A stretch of DNA of 64,000 nucleotides from Rhodococcoides fascians NBRC 12155 = LMG 3623 (GCF_001894785.1 NZ_BCWW01000008.1:248001-312000), one strand, 5' to 3'; shown: positions 11,401 through 20,439, numbered from the stretch's first letter. The notes: generated by a model not told the origin, from the letters alone. A program made the numbers and translations.

Positions 11401-13001
11401 ACTCGACGCCCGGGGTCGGCCTGATCTCCCCGCCTCCGCACCACGACATCTATTCCATCGAGGATCTCGCGCAGTTGATCCACGATCTCAAGAACGCCAA
11501 CGAGAACGCGCGCGTCCACGTCAAACTCGTCAGCTCGGTAGGAGTGGGCACGGTGGCGACGGGAGTGAGCAAGGCGCACGCCGACGTCGTACTGATCTCG
11601 GGATACGACGGTGGCACGGGCGCGGCTCCGTTGACGTCTCTCAAGCATGCCGGTGCGCCCTGGGAAATCGGGCTGGCCGACGCCCAACAGACGTTGGTGC
11701 TCAACGGACTTCGCGATCGCATCACCGTCCAGTGCGACGGCGGAATGCGCACCGGCCGTGATGTGATCATCGCGGCGCTGCTCGGTGCCGAGGAATTCGG
11801 GTTCTCGACGGCACCTCTGATCGTCGCGGGATGCATCATGATGCGGGTCTGCCATCTCGACACCTGCCCAGTGGGTGTCGCGACTCAGAACCCCGAACTG
11901 CGCAAGCGATTCACCGGCAAGCCCGAGTTCCTCGAGGACTTCTTCAGGTTCGTCGCCGAGGATGTGCGAAAGTACCTCGCGCAGCTCGGGTTCCGCAGCA
12001 TCGACGAGGCCGTCGGCCATGCCGACGTGCTCGAGACCGCTGCCGGCGTCGCACATTGGAAGAGCAAGGGACTCGACCTCGCACCCATCTTCGCGATGCC
12101 GGTGGATCGACACGGCGCGCCCATGACACAGCGTCGACGCCTACGCGATCAGGACCACGGCCTCGATTTCGCGCTGGATCGCACGCTGATCCAGCTGGCC
12201 GAGGGGGCATTGGAGGACGCACATCCGGTCACGCTGGAGCTGCCCGTGCGCAACGTCAACCGCACGGTCGGAACACTTCTGGGGTCCGAGGTCACGCGAC
12301 GCTACGGCGCGGCCGGGCTACCCGACGACACGATTCGCGTGTCGTTCACCGGCTCTGCCGGGCAATCGCTCGGTGCATTCCTGCCGCCCGGAATTACGAT
12401 CGATCTCGTCGGCGACGCGAACGACTATGTGGGCAAGGGCCTGTCGGGAGGACGCATCGTCGTCCGACCGGCCGAGGACGCACCCTTCGTTGCCGAGGAC
12501 AACGTCATTGCCGGAAACACGATTCTCTACGGAGCCACGTCGGGGGAGGTGTACCTGCGTGGTAAGGCGGGGGAGCGGTTCGCCGTGCGCAACTCCGGAG
12601 CCGTTGCGGTCAACGAGGGCGTGGGAGATCACGCCTTCGAGTACATGACGGGCGGACGGGTTGTCGTGCTCGGGCCGACCGGACGCAACATGGCGGCCGG
12701 CATGTCGGGCGGTATCGCCTTCGTTCTGGGTCTCGACCCCGCGGACGTGAACACGGCAATGGTCGAGTTGCAGGTTCCCGATCCGGACGATCTGGTGTGG
12801 CTGCGCGAGACGGTCGAGAACCACGAGCGCTGGACCGGCTCCACCGTCGCGGCATCGCTGCTCGCCGACTGGCCCCGCCGATCCGCTCTGTTCACCAAAG
12901 TCATGCCCGTCGACTATCAGCGAGTGCTGGAGGCGACACGAATGGCGCGCGCCGAGGGGCGCGACGTCGACGCTGCGATCATGGAGGCTGCACGTGGCTG
13001 A
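8418..13001 (+). CDS. gltB: Glutamate synthase (NADPH) large subunit
   Basis: Makes two glutamates from glutamine and 2-oxoglutarate, the main ammonium-assimilation route with glutamine synthetase. From GTG 8418 it is 1527 residues. C22, in the [11 protein letters not shown] context, is the catalytic nucleophile exposed after a short propeptide is removed. The glutaminase domain runs to about residue 430 ([15 protein letters not shown]). The central and FMN synthase domains carry [23 protein letters not shown] and [10 protein letters not shown] 3Fe-4S cysteine cluster sits at [15 protein letters not shown]. The C-terminal beta-helix includes [20 protein letters not shown]. It overlaps gltD by 8 bp. 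Confidence 0.97.
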   Translation: MLFSRMPAEQGLYDPSAEKDSCGVAMIADIAGRRSHSIVSDGVLALENLEHRGAAGAEPNSGDGAGILIQLPVELLDSLSSFELPSANGDGENTFAAGVCFLPQGIRERGSAVQRVESIAAEEGLEVLGWVPVEVDPDRADVGLTALGCMPYMSYLFVAAPEVDGSRPAGLELDRLVYGLRKRSERVTPEIEAEGSGLFFPSLSARTIVYKGMLTTMQLPLFFPELRNPLCTSAIAIVHSRFSTNTFPSWPLAHPHRYVAHNGEINTVKGNRNRMRAREAMLSSDLIPGDLERLFPICNPDASDSVSLDEVLELLHLGGRSVPHVVMMMVPEPWENHRTMDPRVRAFYQFHSSMMEAWDGPACVTFTDGSYVGAVLDRNGLRPGRWWQTADGRVILASEAGVLDVPQSQVVAKGRLEPGKMFLVDTVAGRLVPDEEIKLQLAQEHPYQEWLHAGLLEIKSLPERAHIQYNHESVIRRQIAFGYTEEDLRVVLTPMAASGGEPLGSMGTDTPSAVMSQRSRQLYDYFIELFAQVTNPPLDSIREEIVTSLSRVMGPEQNLLEPTAASCRQIVLPWPVLDNDELNKIIHIDDDGDHPGLSAIVLRALYEVERGGEGLAEAIEELRSRASEAIAAGYRTLIISDRDSDHTRAPIPSLLATSAVHHHLVRTKERTKVALVVESGDAREVHHLALLIGFGAAAVNPYLAMESIEDLVGEGELTGVEPTVAVRNYLYGLGKGVLKVMSKMGISTVGSYTGAQVFEAVGLDREVVREYFKGTVSKLGGVGLDVLAEEVKLRHRKAYPENPTDRVHRRLEIGGEYQFRREGELHLFTPETVFLLQHATRTGRYDVFQKYSDEVNRLAREGGALRGLFEFKDHVRTPVPLDEVEPVESIVTRFNTGAMSYGSISAEAHETMAVAMNNLGGRSNSGEGGEDVDRLYDPSRRSAVKQVASGRFGVTSDYLVNATDIQIKMAQGAKPGEGGQLPGYKVYPWVAKTRHSTPGVGLISPPPHHDIYSIEDLAQLIHDLKNANENARVHVKLVSSVGVGTVATGVSKAHADVVLISGYDGGTGAAPLTSLKHAGAPWEIGLADAQQTLVLNGLRDRITVQCDGGMRTGRDVIIAALLGAEEFGFSTAPLIVAGCIMMRVCHLDTCPVGVATQNPELRKRFTGKPEFLEDFFRFVAEDVRKYLAQLGFRSIDEAVGHADVLETAAGVAHWKSKGLDLAPIFAMPVDRHGAPMTQRRRLRDQDHGLDFALDRTLIQLAEGALEDAHPVTLELPVRNVNRTVGTLLGSEVTRRYGAAGLPDDTIRVSFTGSAGQSLGAFLPPGITIDLVGDANDYVGKGLSGGRIVVRPAEDAPFVAEDNVIAGNTILYGATSGEVYLRGKAGERFAVRNSGAVAVNEGVGDHAFEYMTGGRVVVLGPTGRNMAAGMSGGIAFVLGLDPADVNTAMVELQVPDPDDLVWLRETVENHERWTGSTVAASLLADWPRRSALFTKVMPVDYQRVLEATRMARAEGRDVDAAIMEAARG

Positions 13002-14499
13002 TCCACAGGGATTTCTGAAGGTCGTCAAGCGTGAGGCCGCCAAGCGTCCTATCGACGAACGGGTCAGGGACTGGAACGAGGTGTACTCGGATCAGCCCAG
13101 CAGCGAACGCGCAGCCGAGGTCTCGGAACAAGCGCGCCGCTGCATGGATTGCGGAATTCCGTTCTGCCACTCCGGAACTGCCGGATGCCCGCTGGGCAAC
13201 CTGATTCCGGAATGGAACGATCTCGTGCGCCGCGATCGGTGGGACGCGGCCAGTGATCGGTTGCACGCCACCAACAACTTTCCGGAGTTCACCGGACGAG
13301 TGTGTCCGGCTCCGTGTGAATCTGCCTGTGTCCTGTCCATTTCCGAGGCCGCCACCGGCGGAAGTGTGACGATCAAGCGGGTCGAGCAGACCATCGCAGA
13401 CCTGGCCTGGGAACAGGGCAGCGTCGTTCCCCAGCCTCCGACGATCACCACCGGTAAGCGAGTGGCCGTCGTGGGTTCGGGTCCGGCGGGGCTGGCTGCG
13501 GCGCAACAGCTCACCAGGGCCGGGCACGATGTCACCGTGTACGAGCGCGACGATCGGCTCGGTGGATTGCTTCGATACGGAATCCCCGAATTCAAGTTGG
13601 AGAAGTCGGTGCTCGATCAGCGGCTGATGCAGATGCGGGCCGAGGGCACGCATTTCGTCACCGAGTGCGAGGTCGGCATCGACTTCACCGTCGAGCAACT
13701 GCGCGCGAGCTTCGATGCGGTCGTGCTCGCCGTCGGCGCTCTGCGGGCTCGCGACAACACCGAGGTGATCGGCCGCGAACTCGACGGCATCCACCTGGCG
13801 ATGGAGCATCTGGTGCCGTCGAACAAGGAATGCGAGGGCGACGGGCCGACGTCGATATCCGCTGCGGGCAAGCATGTGGTGATCATCGGCGGCGGAGACA
13901 CCGGGGCCGATTGTCTGGGCACGGCTCACCGTCAGGGTGCCGCGTCGGTCACTCAGCTCGACTACAACCCTGCTCTTCCCGGTGCCCGTGACGACAGTCT
14001 TTCGCCATGGCCGTCGTGGCCGTTGGTGCTCCGGACGTCGCCCGCTCATGCGGAGGGTGGCGTCGTGCGTCATCAGGTCGCGGTGCAGCGATTCCTCGGC
14101 GACGAGCGCGGACATGTGCGCGCCATGGTGCTCGCCGAGGTCGAGGTGCAGCGCGACGCGGACGGGCGACGCATCGTGACGCCCATCGGTGAGGAGGTCG
14201 AATTGCCCTGTGATCTGGCATTGTTCGCCATCGGATTCGAGGGTGTCGAGCATGGACCGCTGCTCGACGACTACGGCCTGGCGCTGACGAAGCGCGGCGC
14301 GTTGTCGTGTGGTCCCGATTGGCAGACGACGGCCCCGGGTGTGTTCGTCTGTGGGGATGCCCACCGCGGTGCGTCGTTGGTCGTGTGGGCGATCGCCGAG
14401 GGGCGTTCGGCTGCCAACGGGGTCGACGCTTACCTCACCGGACACTCGGAATTGCCGTCCCCGGTACACCCCACGGCGCTGCCTCTGGCGGTGGTGTGA
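12994..14499 (+). CDS. gltD: Glutamate synthase small subunit (FAD, Fe-S)
   Basis: Passes electrons from NADPH through FAD and 4Fe-4S clusters to the FMN of GltB. GTG 12994 overlaps the gltB end by 8 bp, which argues for coupled 1:1 expression. The 501-residue protein has N-terminal cysteines [17 protein letters not shown] (from residue 50) and [13 protein letters not shown]. These are followed by the FAD-binding [15 protein letters not shown] and the NADPH-binding [14 protein letters not shown]. The pattern is complete. Confidence 0.97.
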   Translation: MADPQGFLKVVKREAAKRPIDERVRDWNEVYSDQPSSERAAEVSEQARRCMDCGIPFCHSGTAGCPLGNLIPEWNDLVRRDRWDAASDRLHATNNFPEFTGRVCPAPCESACVLSISEAATGGSVTIKRVEQTIADLAWEQGSVVPQPPTITTGKRVAVVGSGPAGLAAAQQLTRAGHDVTVYERDDRLGGLLRYGIPEFKLEKSVLDQRLMQMRAEGTHFVTECEVGIDFTVEQLRASFDAVVLAVGALRARDNTEVIGRELDGIHLAMEHLVPSNKECEGDGPTSISAAGKHVVIIGGGDTGADCLGTAHRQGAASVTQLDYNPALPGARDDSLSPWPSWPLVLRTSPAHAEGGVVRHQVAVQRFLGDERGHVRAMVLAEVEVQRDADGRRIVTPIGEEVELPCDLALFAIGFEGVEHGPLLDDYGLALTKRGALSCGPDWQTTAPGVFVCGDAHRGASLVVWAIAEGRSAANGVDAYLTGHSELPSPVHPTALPLAVV

Positions 14500-14508
14500 C
14501 ACTCGTCT

Positions 14509-14522
14509 CTGTACCGGTACAG
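14509..14522. promoter_or_regulatory. Perfect 14-bp palindrome upstream of pyk
   Basis: CTGTACCGGTACAG is its own reverse complement and lies about 100 bp before the pyk start, just after the gltD stop. It could be an operator. It lacks a T-run, so it is a poor intrinsic terminator. Confidence 0.35.
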
Positions 14523-14608
14523 GTGCTTTCAGCAGCGGCCCGGCGAGGCTACCCGTCGGTAGTATTCGGCCGGGTTCCTCTGCGATAGAGAACAAGGCGT
14601 CCAGCGGC

Positions 14609-14614
14609 TACGCT
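14609..14614 (+). promoter_or_regulatory. Candidate -10 of a leaderless pyk transcript
   Basis: TACGCT is a good actinobacterial -10 and ends seven bases before the GTG at 14622, where no ribosome site is visible. Transcription would begin at or next to the start codon. Confidence 0.5.
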
Positions 14615-14621
14615 CGCAACC

Positions 14622-16040
14622 GTGAGCCGACGTACGAAGATTGTCTGCACCCTTGGACCCGCAACCGCAACCACAGAGCGCATCCGCGAACTCGTCGAGA
14701 GTGGAATGGATGTCGCACGACTGAACTTCAGCCATGGCGATCACCCCGATCACCAGGCCAACTACGAGAGAGTTCGCGCCGCATCGGACGCCACCGGCAA
14801 AGCCGTGGGCATCCTGGCCGACCTGCAGGGACCGAAGATCCGACTCGGCCGATTCGCCGAGGGCTCCACCACCTGGGCCGCCGGTGAACTCATCCGCATC
14901 ACCGTCGAGGAGTGCGAGGGCACCCACGATCGTGTGTCGACCACGTACAAGGAGCTGGCTCAGGACGCCAAGGAAGGCGACCGCCTGCTCGTCGACGACG
15001 GCAAGGTCGGCCTCGTCGTCACCGGCGTCGAAGGCAACGACGTGCTGTGTCGGGTCACCGAGGGTGGTCCGGTCAGTAACAACAAGGGCGTCTCCCTCCC
15101 GGGCATGGACGTCTCCGTTCCTGCCATGAGCGAGAAGGACATTGCGGACCTCAAGTTCGCCCTCGCGCTCGGATGCGATTTCATCGCGCTCTCGTTCGTG
15201 CGCTCTCCCGCCGATGTCGAACTCGTCCACGCAGTCATGGACCGCGTCGGCCGCCGAGTTCCGGTCATTGCCAAGCTCGAGAAGCCCGAGGCCGTCGACA
15301 ACCTCGAAGCCATCGTGCTCGCGTTCGATGCGATCATGGTCGCCCGCGGTGACCTCGGCGTAGAGTTGCCACTCGAGCAGGTGCCCCTGGTGCAGAAGCG
15401 CGCCATCCAGATCGCCCGCGCCAACGCCAAGCCCGTCATCGTTGCGACCCAGATGCTCGAATCGATGATCGAGAACTCCCGTCCCACCCGCGCCGAGGCG
15501 TCCGACGTCGCCAACGCAGTGCTCGACGGTACCGACGCGGTCATGCTGTCCGGCGAGACCTCGGTCGGCAAGTACGTCATGGAGACGGTGCGGACGATGG
15601 CTCGGATCGTCGAGACCGTGGAAACCGAAGGCGACAGCGTTCCTCCTCTGACTCACGTTCCTCGCACCAAGCGCGGTGTCATTTCCTACGCCGCCCGCGA
15701 TATCGGCGAGCGTCTGGACGCGAAGGCCCTCGTGGCCTTCACCCAGTCGGGCGACACCGTGCGACGGTTGGCTCGCCTCCACACCAAACTGCCGTTGCTC
15801 GCATTCACCTCGATCTCCGAGGTCCGCAGTCAGCTGTCCCTGAGCTGGGGCACCGAGACGTTCCTGGTTCCCGACGTGGGCTCGACGGACGCGATGGTCA
15901 AAGAGGTCGACAAGGCGTTGCTCGAACTCGGTCGTTACAACCGAGGCGATCAGGTCGTGATCGTCGCCGGTGCCCCTCCCGGCACAGTAGGCTCGACCAA
16001 CTTGATCCATGTGCACCGAATCGGAGAAGAGGACCGGTAA
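14622..16040 (+). CDS. pyk: Pyruvate kinase
   Basis: Last step of glycolysis: phosphoenolpyruvate plus ADP to pyruvate plus ATP. The 472-residue length matches bacterial enzymes. Segments in order are RRTKIVCTLGPATATTERI at the N-terminus, MDVARLNFSHG, DLQGPKIRLG, and the Mg/K-binding active site AKLEKPEAVDNLEAI and MVARGDLGVELP. SRPTRAEASDVANAVLDGTD and MLSGETSVGKY follow. The C-terminal domain starts near 350. The start GTG has no Shine-Dalgarno but a -10 just upstream. As in M. tuberculosis (Rv1617) it precedes tesB. Confidence 0.97.
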   Translation: MSRRTKIVCTLGPATATTERIRELVESGMDVARLNFSHGDHPDHQANYERVRAASDATGKAVGILADLQGPKIRLGRFAEGSTTWAAGELIRITVEECEGTHDRVSTTYKELAQDAKEGDRLLVDDGKVGLVVTGVEGNDVLCRVTEGGPVSNNKGVSLPGMDVSVPAMSEKDIADLKFALALGCDFIALSFVRSPADVELVHAVMDRVGRRVPVIAKLEKPEAVDNLEAIVLAFDAIMVARGDLGVELPLEQVPLVQKRAIQIARANAKPVIVATQMLESMIENSRPTRAEASDVANAVLDGTDAVMLSGETSVGKYVMETVRTMARIVETVETEGDSVPPLTHVPRTKRGVISYAARDIGERLDAKALVAFTQSGDTVRRLARLHTKLPLLAFTSISEVRSQLSLSWGTETFLVPDVGSTDAMVKEVDKALLELGRYNRGDQVVIVAGAPPGTVGSTNLIHVHRIGEEDR

Positions 16041-16970
16041 GTGGTCGAAGCGGGGGGAACCGGCGTCAGCGAGAGCGCGCCGAGCAGTACAGCAGTACGC
16101 GGAACCGATCTCGAAACCCTTCTCGGTCTCCTCGCCCTCGAGGAGACCGAGGAGGATGTGTTCATCGGACAGCATCCGGAGCAGGTGGGGAGCCGGACGT
16201 TCGGTGGGCAGCTCGTCGCTCAGGCGCTCATCGCCGCCGGCCGGACCGTATCCGGAACGTCCCGGGACGTTCATGCGATCAATGCGCACTTCATCCGCGG
16301 TGGTGACGTCAAGAAGCCCATCGAGTACCGGGTGAGTCGTCAGCGCGACGGCCGGGCGTTCGCCAACCGGCAGGTCACTGCGCTGCAGGACGGTAACGAG
16401 CTGTTCGTCATGCTCGCTGCTTTCCAGGATTTCGGTAAGGGCCTCGAGCACAGCGTCGAGGTGCCCGAGGTTCCGTATCCCGATGCTCTGCCGCCTCTCG
16501 GCGACCACTTCGTGGGGTTCGAGGACCGACTGCAGATGTTCGTCGATGCACTCAAACCGATCGACATGCGGTACGCGAACGATCCGGCGTGGATCATGCA
16601 CGGCACCGGTGAGAAGCTCAACCACAATCGAGTGTGGATGAAAGCGGACGGCGATCTGCCGGACGAGTCGATTTTTCACGCCGCGACCATGGGCTACGCG
16701 TCGGACACCACGGTGCTCGATTCGATCATCACCACCCATGGACTGTCCTGGGGACTCGACCGCATCGTGGCGGCGACGGTCAACCACTCCATCTGGTTTC
16801 ACCGACCGTTCCGATTCGACGAGTGGGCTCTGTATGCGACCGAATCGCCGGTCGCGGCCGGATCGCGGGGACTCGCCACCGGCCGATTCTTCTCGATGGA
16901 CGGTCAGTTGCTCGCAACCGTCGTGCAGGAGGGCCTCATTCGCCACTTCCCGAAACGCGTTCGCGCCTGA
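16041..16970 (+). CDS. tesB: Acyl-CoA thioesterase II
   Basis: Hydrolyses fatty acyl-CoA to free acid and CoA. GTG 16041 directly follows the pyk stop, behind GGAGAAGAGGA at 16023-16033, so the pair is probably one operon (Rv1617-Rv1618 order). The 309 residues form the double hot-dog fold. VGSRTFGGQLVAQALIAA is the first repeat signature, SLHAINAHF-type chemistry is represented by VHAINAHFIRGGD, and the second half has ATMGYASDTTVLDS and DEWALYATESPVAAGSRGLA. The catalytic Asp lies in GYASD. The 3' end overlaps the convergent glycosylase gene by 35 bp. Confidence 0.93.
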   Translation: MVEAGGTGVSESAPSSTAVRGTDLETLLGLLALEETEEDVFIGQHPEQVGSRTFGGQLVAQALIAAGRTVSGTSRDVHAINAHFIRGGDVKKPIEYRVSRQRDGRAFANRQVTALQDGNELFVMLAAFQDFGKGLEHSVEVPEVPYPDALPPLGDHFVGFEDRLQMFVDALKPIDMRYANDPAWIMHGTGEKLNHNRVWMKADGDLPDESIFHAATMGYASDTTVLDSIITTHGLSWGLDRIVAATVNHSIWFHRPFRFDEWALYATESPVAAGSRGLATGRFFSMDGQLLATVVQEGLIRHFPKRVRA

Positions 16971-17457
16971 GTGCTGCCGACCACAGTCGAGTCTTGGCTT
17001 CGAGGGTGAGTGAGGCGTGCGCTGGACTGGTGGACGGCAGACGGATGCACTCGACGTCCTGCTGCACCGCGTTCGCGACGTATCTGCGATAGCTGTCGGC
17101 AGCTTTTGCTCCGTTGAACAGCACGGTGTCGATGCCGGGGTGACCTGCGATGAGGTTCGCGACATCGTTTGCCACGATGGATGATTCGACTATGGCCGAG
17201 TCCAGGCTTCCGGTCCTGGTACACAGCTTCAGTACGTCCCACACAGCAATCCCGCTGCGCGCCAGTCGCTCTGTTCGCGCCTCGTACGGAAGTTCGGGAC
17301 CGGCACCGAACAGCGCGCCCATGATCGGCCAGAACGCATTTCGGGGATGAGCGTAATACTGCTGAGCAGCAAGCGATGCGACACCGGGCATCGAACCGAG
17401 TATCAGCGTGTGAGCGTGCTCGTCGACTATCGGTTCGAAGCTGTGCACGACGTTCAT
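16936..17457 (-). CDS. Hypoxanthine/uracil-DNA glycosylase family protein
   Basis: Predicted base-excision DNA glycosylase of the uracil-DNA glycosylase superfamily, closest in motif pattern to the hypoxanthine-DNA glycosylase branch, removing deaminated bases. The 173 residues start at ATG 17457. Motif 1 is LILGSMPGVASLAAQQYYAH, followed by PRNAFWPIMG. The C-terminal motif is RLPSTSPAHASLT. GIAVWDVLKLC sits in the middle. The 3' end overlaps tesB by 35 bp in convergent orientation. Substrate (hypoxanthine or uracil) cannot be settled from sequence. Confidence 0.85.
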   Translation of the reverse strand: MNVVHSFEPIVDEHAHTLILGSMPGVASLAAQQYYAHPRNAFWPIMGALFGAGPELPYEARTERLARSGIAVWDVLKLCTRTGSLDSAIVESSIVANDVANLIAGHPGIDTVLFNGAKAADSYRRYVANAVQQDVECIRLPSTSPAHASLTLEAKTRLWSAALRRERVSGSGE

Positions 17458-17501
17458 GTCGCGATTACAGCAAACAGCGCGCGCAGGTACTCGGGTGGGA
17501 C

Positions 17502-17507
17502 CACAAT
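17502..17507 (+). promoter_or_regulatory. Possible -10 of a leaderless small-gene transcript
   Basis: CACAAT ends six bases before the ATG at 17514. It faces away from the divergent glycosylase gene. Confidence 0.35.
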
Positions 17508-17513
17508 GGAGAG

Positions 17514-17717
17514 ATGTTGGATCCACGCGTACTCGACAACAACGAACTCGAAGCCGAACTCGCCGCCTTGCGCAGAGGACGCGACGCCGCGATGGACGAA
17601 GGCGCGCGAGATGTGTCCACTGCCGATACCGATCATCTCATCGCCCGCTTCGAGGACGAGATTCGCAGGCGTCACCAGGACGGTGAGTCCGATCAGCCCA
17701 GCGCGGATCTGCCCTGA
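17514..17717 (+). CDS. Small conserved protein resembling DUF6158
   Basis: Protein of 67 residues, charged and mostly helical: MLDPRVLDNNELEAELAALR, a linker RDAAMDEGARDV, then LIARFEDEIRRRHQ. The pattern of a short N-terminal helix, a His/Asp-rich linker and an ExExxRRH helix resembles the small actinobacterial DUF6158 family. I make that match from memory of the pattern. No function is known. ATG 17514 is preferred over upstream frame extensions because a -10-like CACAAT precedes it. The 3' end overlaps the convergent DUF1772 gene by 25 bp. Confidence 0.6.
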   Translation: MLDPRVLDNNELEAELAALRRGRDAAMDEGARDVSTADTDHLIARFEDEIRRRHQDGESDQPSADLP

Positions 17718-18184
17718 CCGAGGATCAGCACGGCGCACGCCGCCGTCGACGAGATGATCCGGACGGTGTTCCACCGTGTCCAGTTCGACGTGAACGACTG
17801 CCACATGTCGGCTCCCGACGGACTCGCCGGATCCACCGCTGCCAATGCATCGTTGAGTGGGACGTTGAACGCCACCGTGACCACGAAGCAGCCCACCACG
17901 TAGAGCCCTGCTCCCGCGCCGACCCAGGTCGATCGCCCACCCTCCGTGGTGATCGCGAGAACGGTTGCGAGAGAACAGGTCAACGCCGTACCGACGAACA
18001 GCGTCAGAAACAGTGGGTTGAGGATCGCGGCGTTCGATCTCTGCATCGCGGCGATCGCGTCGGGCACCGGTAACGACGCCAGGCCAGGAAGAACACTGAC
18101 CGAGAACGCGAGCATGACGCCCGCGACGAGGCCGCATCCGACTGCTGCGACCAGGGTGGCGATCGAGGAGATCTTGTCGATCAT
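17693..18184 (-). CDS. DUF1772-type membrane protein
   Basis: Predicted four-helix membrane protein of 163 residues, starting at ATG 18184 behind GGAAGGA. Hydrophobic stretches are at about 7-28, 57-80, 87-108 and 142-160. The pattern VPLNDALAAVDP followed by WQSFTSNWTRWNTVRIISS is the usual DUF1772 signature (anthrone-oxygenase-like fold). The enzymatic role in bacteria is unproven. It is divergent from an AraC-type regulator across 122 bp that contains a palindrome, so that regulator probably controls it. Confidence 0.8.
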   Translation of the reverse strand: MIDKISSIATLVAAVGCGLVAGVMLAFSVSVLPGLASLPVPDAIAAMQRSNAAILNPLFLTLFVGTALTCSLATVLAITTEGGRSTWVGAGAGLYVVGCFVVTVAFNVPLNDALAAVDPASPSGADMWQSFTSNWTRWNTVRIISSTAACAVLILGQGRSALG

Positions 18185-18243
18185 CGGTTTTCCTTCCCGG
18201 GGATTCGTCGTGCGCTTCCGACCTTTCCGCGTCACGGGTGGAT

Positions 18244-18305
18244 GGACAATGCGCGCAGGGCTCGAATTCATGTCCGATCGTCCCGGCCGTGGGGGACAAT
18301 TGTCC
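18244..18305. promoter_or_regulatory. GGACAAT direct repeat and GGACAATTGTCC palindrome between divergent genes
   Basis: GGACAAT occurs at 18244-18250 and again at 18294-18300, exactly 50 bp apart. The second copy is half of the perfect palindrome GGACAATTGTCC at 18294-18305. The palindrome covers the likely -10 (GACAAT, 18295-18300) of the AraC-type gene, whose GTG is at 18307. This is a plausible autoregulatory operator. Confidence 0.45.
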
Positions 18306-18306
18306 G

Positions 18307-19296
18307 GTGCGTGGAGCCGACCCCTGGAAGTCACCCGATCCGCTCGGTGAGGCTTTGCATTTCCTCCGAATGACCGGGTCCTTCTACGTGCGTTCCGAGA
18401 TGAGTGGCTCGTGGGGGCTGGCCCTGCCCGCGATGGACGACGCTGTGTGGTTCCACACCGTGGTCGACGGGTCGTGTGTGCTGTCGGTCCCCGGGGAGTC
18501 GACGCGTGAGCTCGTTCCCGGCGACTTCGCGTTGGTTCCCCACGGGCGTGGGCACGTATTGGCGGCCGACATCGAGTCTGTCGGCGACGCGACCAGCGTG
18601 TACGAGGTGCCACACGATTACGTCAGCGACCGGTACGCGGTGATCGACCAGTGCGATGCGAGCGGACCCGACACCGTGTTGGTCTGCGGGGCCGTCCGGA
18701 TGGATCATCCTGCGGCGCAGCAGCTTCTTCGGCTGCTACCGGCGGTGATCGTGATCGACGCAGACAGCGAACCACGGCGCGCACGTATGCAGAACATCCT
18801 CGCCATGGTGGCCGACGAGGCACGATCGCTCGAGCCCGGGGGAGAGGCAGTGATCACCAGGCTTTCCGACGTTCTGGTGATTCAGGCGTTGCGGTCATGG
18901 ATTGTGGACACTCCGAGCGCGCAGTCCGGTTGGCTGGGAGCGTTGCAGGACGAGCGGATCGGAGGCGCGCTGGCTCGCATTCATCGAAATCCCGACGAGC
19001 GGTGGACCGTTGCGGCACTGGCGTCGAGTGCACACATGTCACGTTCGGCGTTCTCGGCTCGATTCACCGCATTGGTCGGCGATTCGGTGATGAGTTACCT
19101 GGCGACGTGGCGGATGCAGGTCGCGTACGACACATTGCGGTCCGAGGACGTGGTGCTGGCCGAATTGGCCAGGCGCAGTGGCTATTTGTCGGAGGCAGCA
19201 TTCGGCAAAGCGTTCAAACGGGCGATGGGAGTCTCTCCGGGGAGTGTGCGTCGTCGTCGGGACGTGGCGTTGGTGCCGGTTCAGTCGAGTAGATGA
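18307..19296 (+). CDS. AraC-family regulator with N-terminal cupin domain
   Basis: DNA-binding regulator of 329 residues. Residues 1-180 form a cupin ligand-binding domain (Cupin_6-like): FHTVVDGSCVLSV, ELVPGDFALVPHGRGHVL, and a later ALRSWI helix near 205. Residues about 235-325 carry two AraC helix-turn-helix units: VAALASSAHMSRSAFSARF, then LAELARRSGYLSEAAFGKAF. The start GTG 18307 lies six bases after the -10-like GACAAT and has no ribosome site. An upstream in-frame GTG at 18238 would add 23 Cys-rich residues not typical of the family. The likely target is the divergent DUF1772 gene. The inducer is unknown. Confidence 0.88.
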   Translation: MRGADPWKSPDPLGEALHFLRMTGSFYVRSEMSGSWGLALPAMDDAVWFHTVVDGSCVLSVPGESTRELVPGDFALVPHGRGHVLAADIESVGDATSVYEVPHDYVSDRYAVIDQCDASGPDTVLVCGAVRMDHPAAQQLLRLLPAVIVIDADSEPRRARMQNILAMVADEARSLEPGGEAVITRLSDVLVIQALRSWIVDTPSAQSGWLGALQDERIGGALARIHRNPDERWTVAALASSAHMSRSAFSARFTALVGDSVMSYLATWRMQVAYDTLRSEDVVLAELARRSGYLSEAAFGKAFKRAMGVSPGSVRRRRDVALVPVQSSR

Positions 19297-20012
19297 CGGA
19301 GATACACGTTCGGATCGTCGAGATATCGCCGCCAGTGCTGGACCAATTCGAGTTCGTCCCAGGTGCTTCGGCGCAGACCGTGTTCACCCACTTCGACGAT
19401 GTCCGCACCGGGTGTCGAAGCCAGGATCGGTGAATGCGTGGCACAGACGAGCTGCGCCCCCTCCTCGCCCAAGTGGGACATCAGCGCGACCAGGTTCAGG
19501 CACGCGGTGAACGACAGGGCCGACTCCGGTTCGTCCAGCACATAGAAGCCCGGTTCGGCCAACATCGCACCGAACATGGTGAGAAAGCCCTCACCGTGGC
19601 TCATTTCGGCGGTGTTCTCGTCCCAGAAGCCCGGCATGCCGCCGAGGTTCTCGGCCATCTCGAATGCAGTCTCGGCGCGCAGGAAGAATCCCCGCTTCTG
19701 CTCCCGCGGACCCCGCAGCATGCGCGCACCTCGTGGTGTGGTCTCGAGCTCGAGAATCTCGCCGAGGACGCTCGTCACCTCGTCGACTCGACGAGACTTC
19801 TGCGCTGCCCGACCCCCGCGGGCGTCGATGCCGAATCGCTCTGCGATCGCCTCGACGAGAGTCGACTTACCGGACCCGTTGTCGCCCACCAGAATTGTGA
19901 CCGGCGCGAGGAATTCGAGACCCTCACGCGCGAGGTCGGCAACTGCGGGAACGGTGAAGGGCCACTCCGATCCCGCATCGTCGGCGTGGACAAAGGCGCG
20001 TTCTACGAACAT
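19281..20012 (-). CDS. ATP-binding AAA/ABC-like ATPase, stand-alone
   Basis: Soluble 243-residue ATPase with no membrane partner nearby. [20 protein letters not shown] is the Walker A P-loop near residue 45. MSHGEGF is a shortened ABC-type signature near 137. FYVLDEPESALS is Walker B with the catalytic Glu near 160, and CATHSPIL gives the switch His near 193. This arrangement is seen in the small SMC/RecF-like AAA_21 or AAA_15 ATPases, often called predicted ATPase. Its 3' end overlaps the convergent AraC gene by 16 bp. It starts three bases after the upstream small gene, so the two may be co-transcribed. Confidence 0.8.
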   Translation of the reverse strand: MFVERAFVHADDAGSEWPFTVPAVADLAREGLEFLAPVTILVGDNGSGKSTLVEAIAERFGIDARGGRAAQKSRRVDEVTSVLGEILELETTPRGARMLRGPREQKRGFFLRAETAFEMAENLGGMPGFWDENTAEMSHGEGFLTMFGAMLAEPGFYVLDEPESALSFTACLNLVALMSHLGEEGAQLVCATHSPILASTPGADIVEVGEHGLRRSTWDELELVQHWRRYLDDPNVYLRHLLD

Positions 20013-20015
20013 GAT

Positions 20016-20192
20016 TCAGGCGGTGACCAGGCGGTCGACGTAACCGGTCTCGTGAGCGGAGTCCGCGCTGCAGGTGTAGTAGACCCACTGAGCGGATTGG
20101 TCCGCGGAATCTCCGAAACGGTGGTCGACCTTCTGCGCGCACAATTTGCCCGCGCTTGTGTCATGGCAACGAAGACTGCTGGGTATGTACAT
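20016..20192 (-). CDS. Small hypothetical protein upstream of the ATPase
   Basis: Encodes 58 residues starting MYIPSSLRCHDTSAGKLCAQ and ending ADSAHETGYVDRLVTA, with three Cys and several His that could bind a metal. No family is recognised. ATG 20192 is chosen because TACAGT at 20199-20204 ends six bases before it, as for other leaderless starts here. An ATG at 20234 would add 14 residues. It ends three bases before the ATPase start, suggesting an operon. It lies just left of the island boundary and so belongs to the original chromosome. Confidence 0.5.
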   Translation of the reverse strand: MYIPSSLRCHDTSAGKLCAQKVDHRFGDSADQSAQWVYYTCSADSAHETGYVDRLVTA

Positions 20193-20257
20193 CACTCCAC
20201 TGTAGGCGCGATCATGGGTGACCTTTACCGACATCGCGACTCGCGCGCATTGCTGTT

Positions 20258-20281
20258 GTGCCCTCGGTGAGACTCGAACTC
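20258..20281. repeat. attL core: duplicated tRNA 3' end
   Basis: Matches the last 24 bases of the tRNA gene and its flank at 26380-26403 without mismatch. Identity stops on both sides (T versus G before, TAATCC versus ACACTG after). Confidence 0.85.
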
Positions 20282-20384
20282 TAATCCGGCGTTTCGCTGA
20301 CATTGGCCTTAGTCGACAACACACGTGCTGACGTGCACTTTCGAGGCAACCCCGAGTGAGTCGGTGTGAGCACTAATTACTTCA

Positions 20385-20407
20385 CGATGTGGTCAGAATG
20401 TGGTCAC
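20385..20407. repeat. Arm-type repeat, left copy
   Basis: 23 bp starting CGATGTGGTCAGAATGTGG, identical to 26286-26308 and in the same orientation. It contains two copies of ATGTGGTCA 11 bp apart, the tandem layout usual for tyrosine-integrase arm sites. It starts 104 bp inside the left core. Confidence 0.75.
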
Positions 20408-20439
20408 CGAGGGGTGAATCGAACGGTCGTTCTGGTGCA

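Noticed and set aside
8913..12113. 1066-codon open frame antisense to gltB
   Set aside because: High GC leaves long open frames opposite real genes. It has no recognisable domain, and gltB on the other strand is fully conserved.
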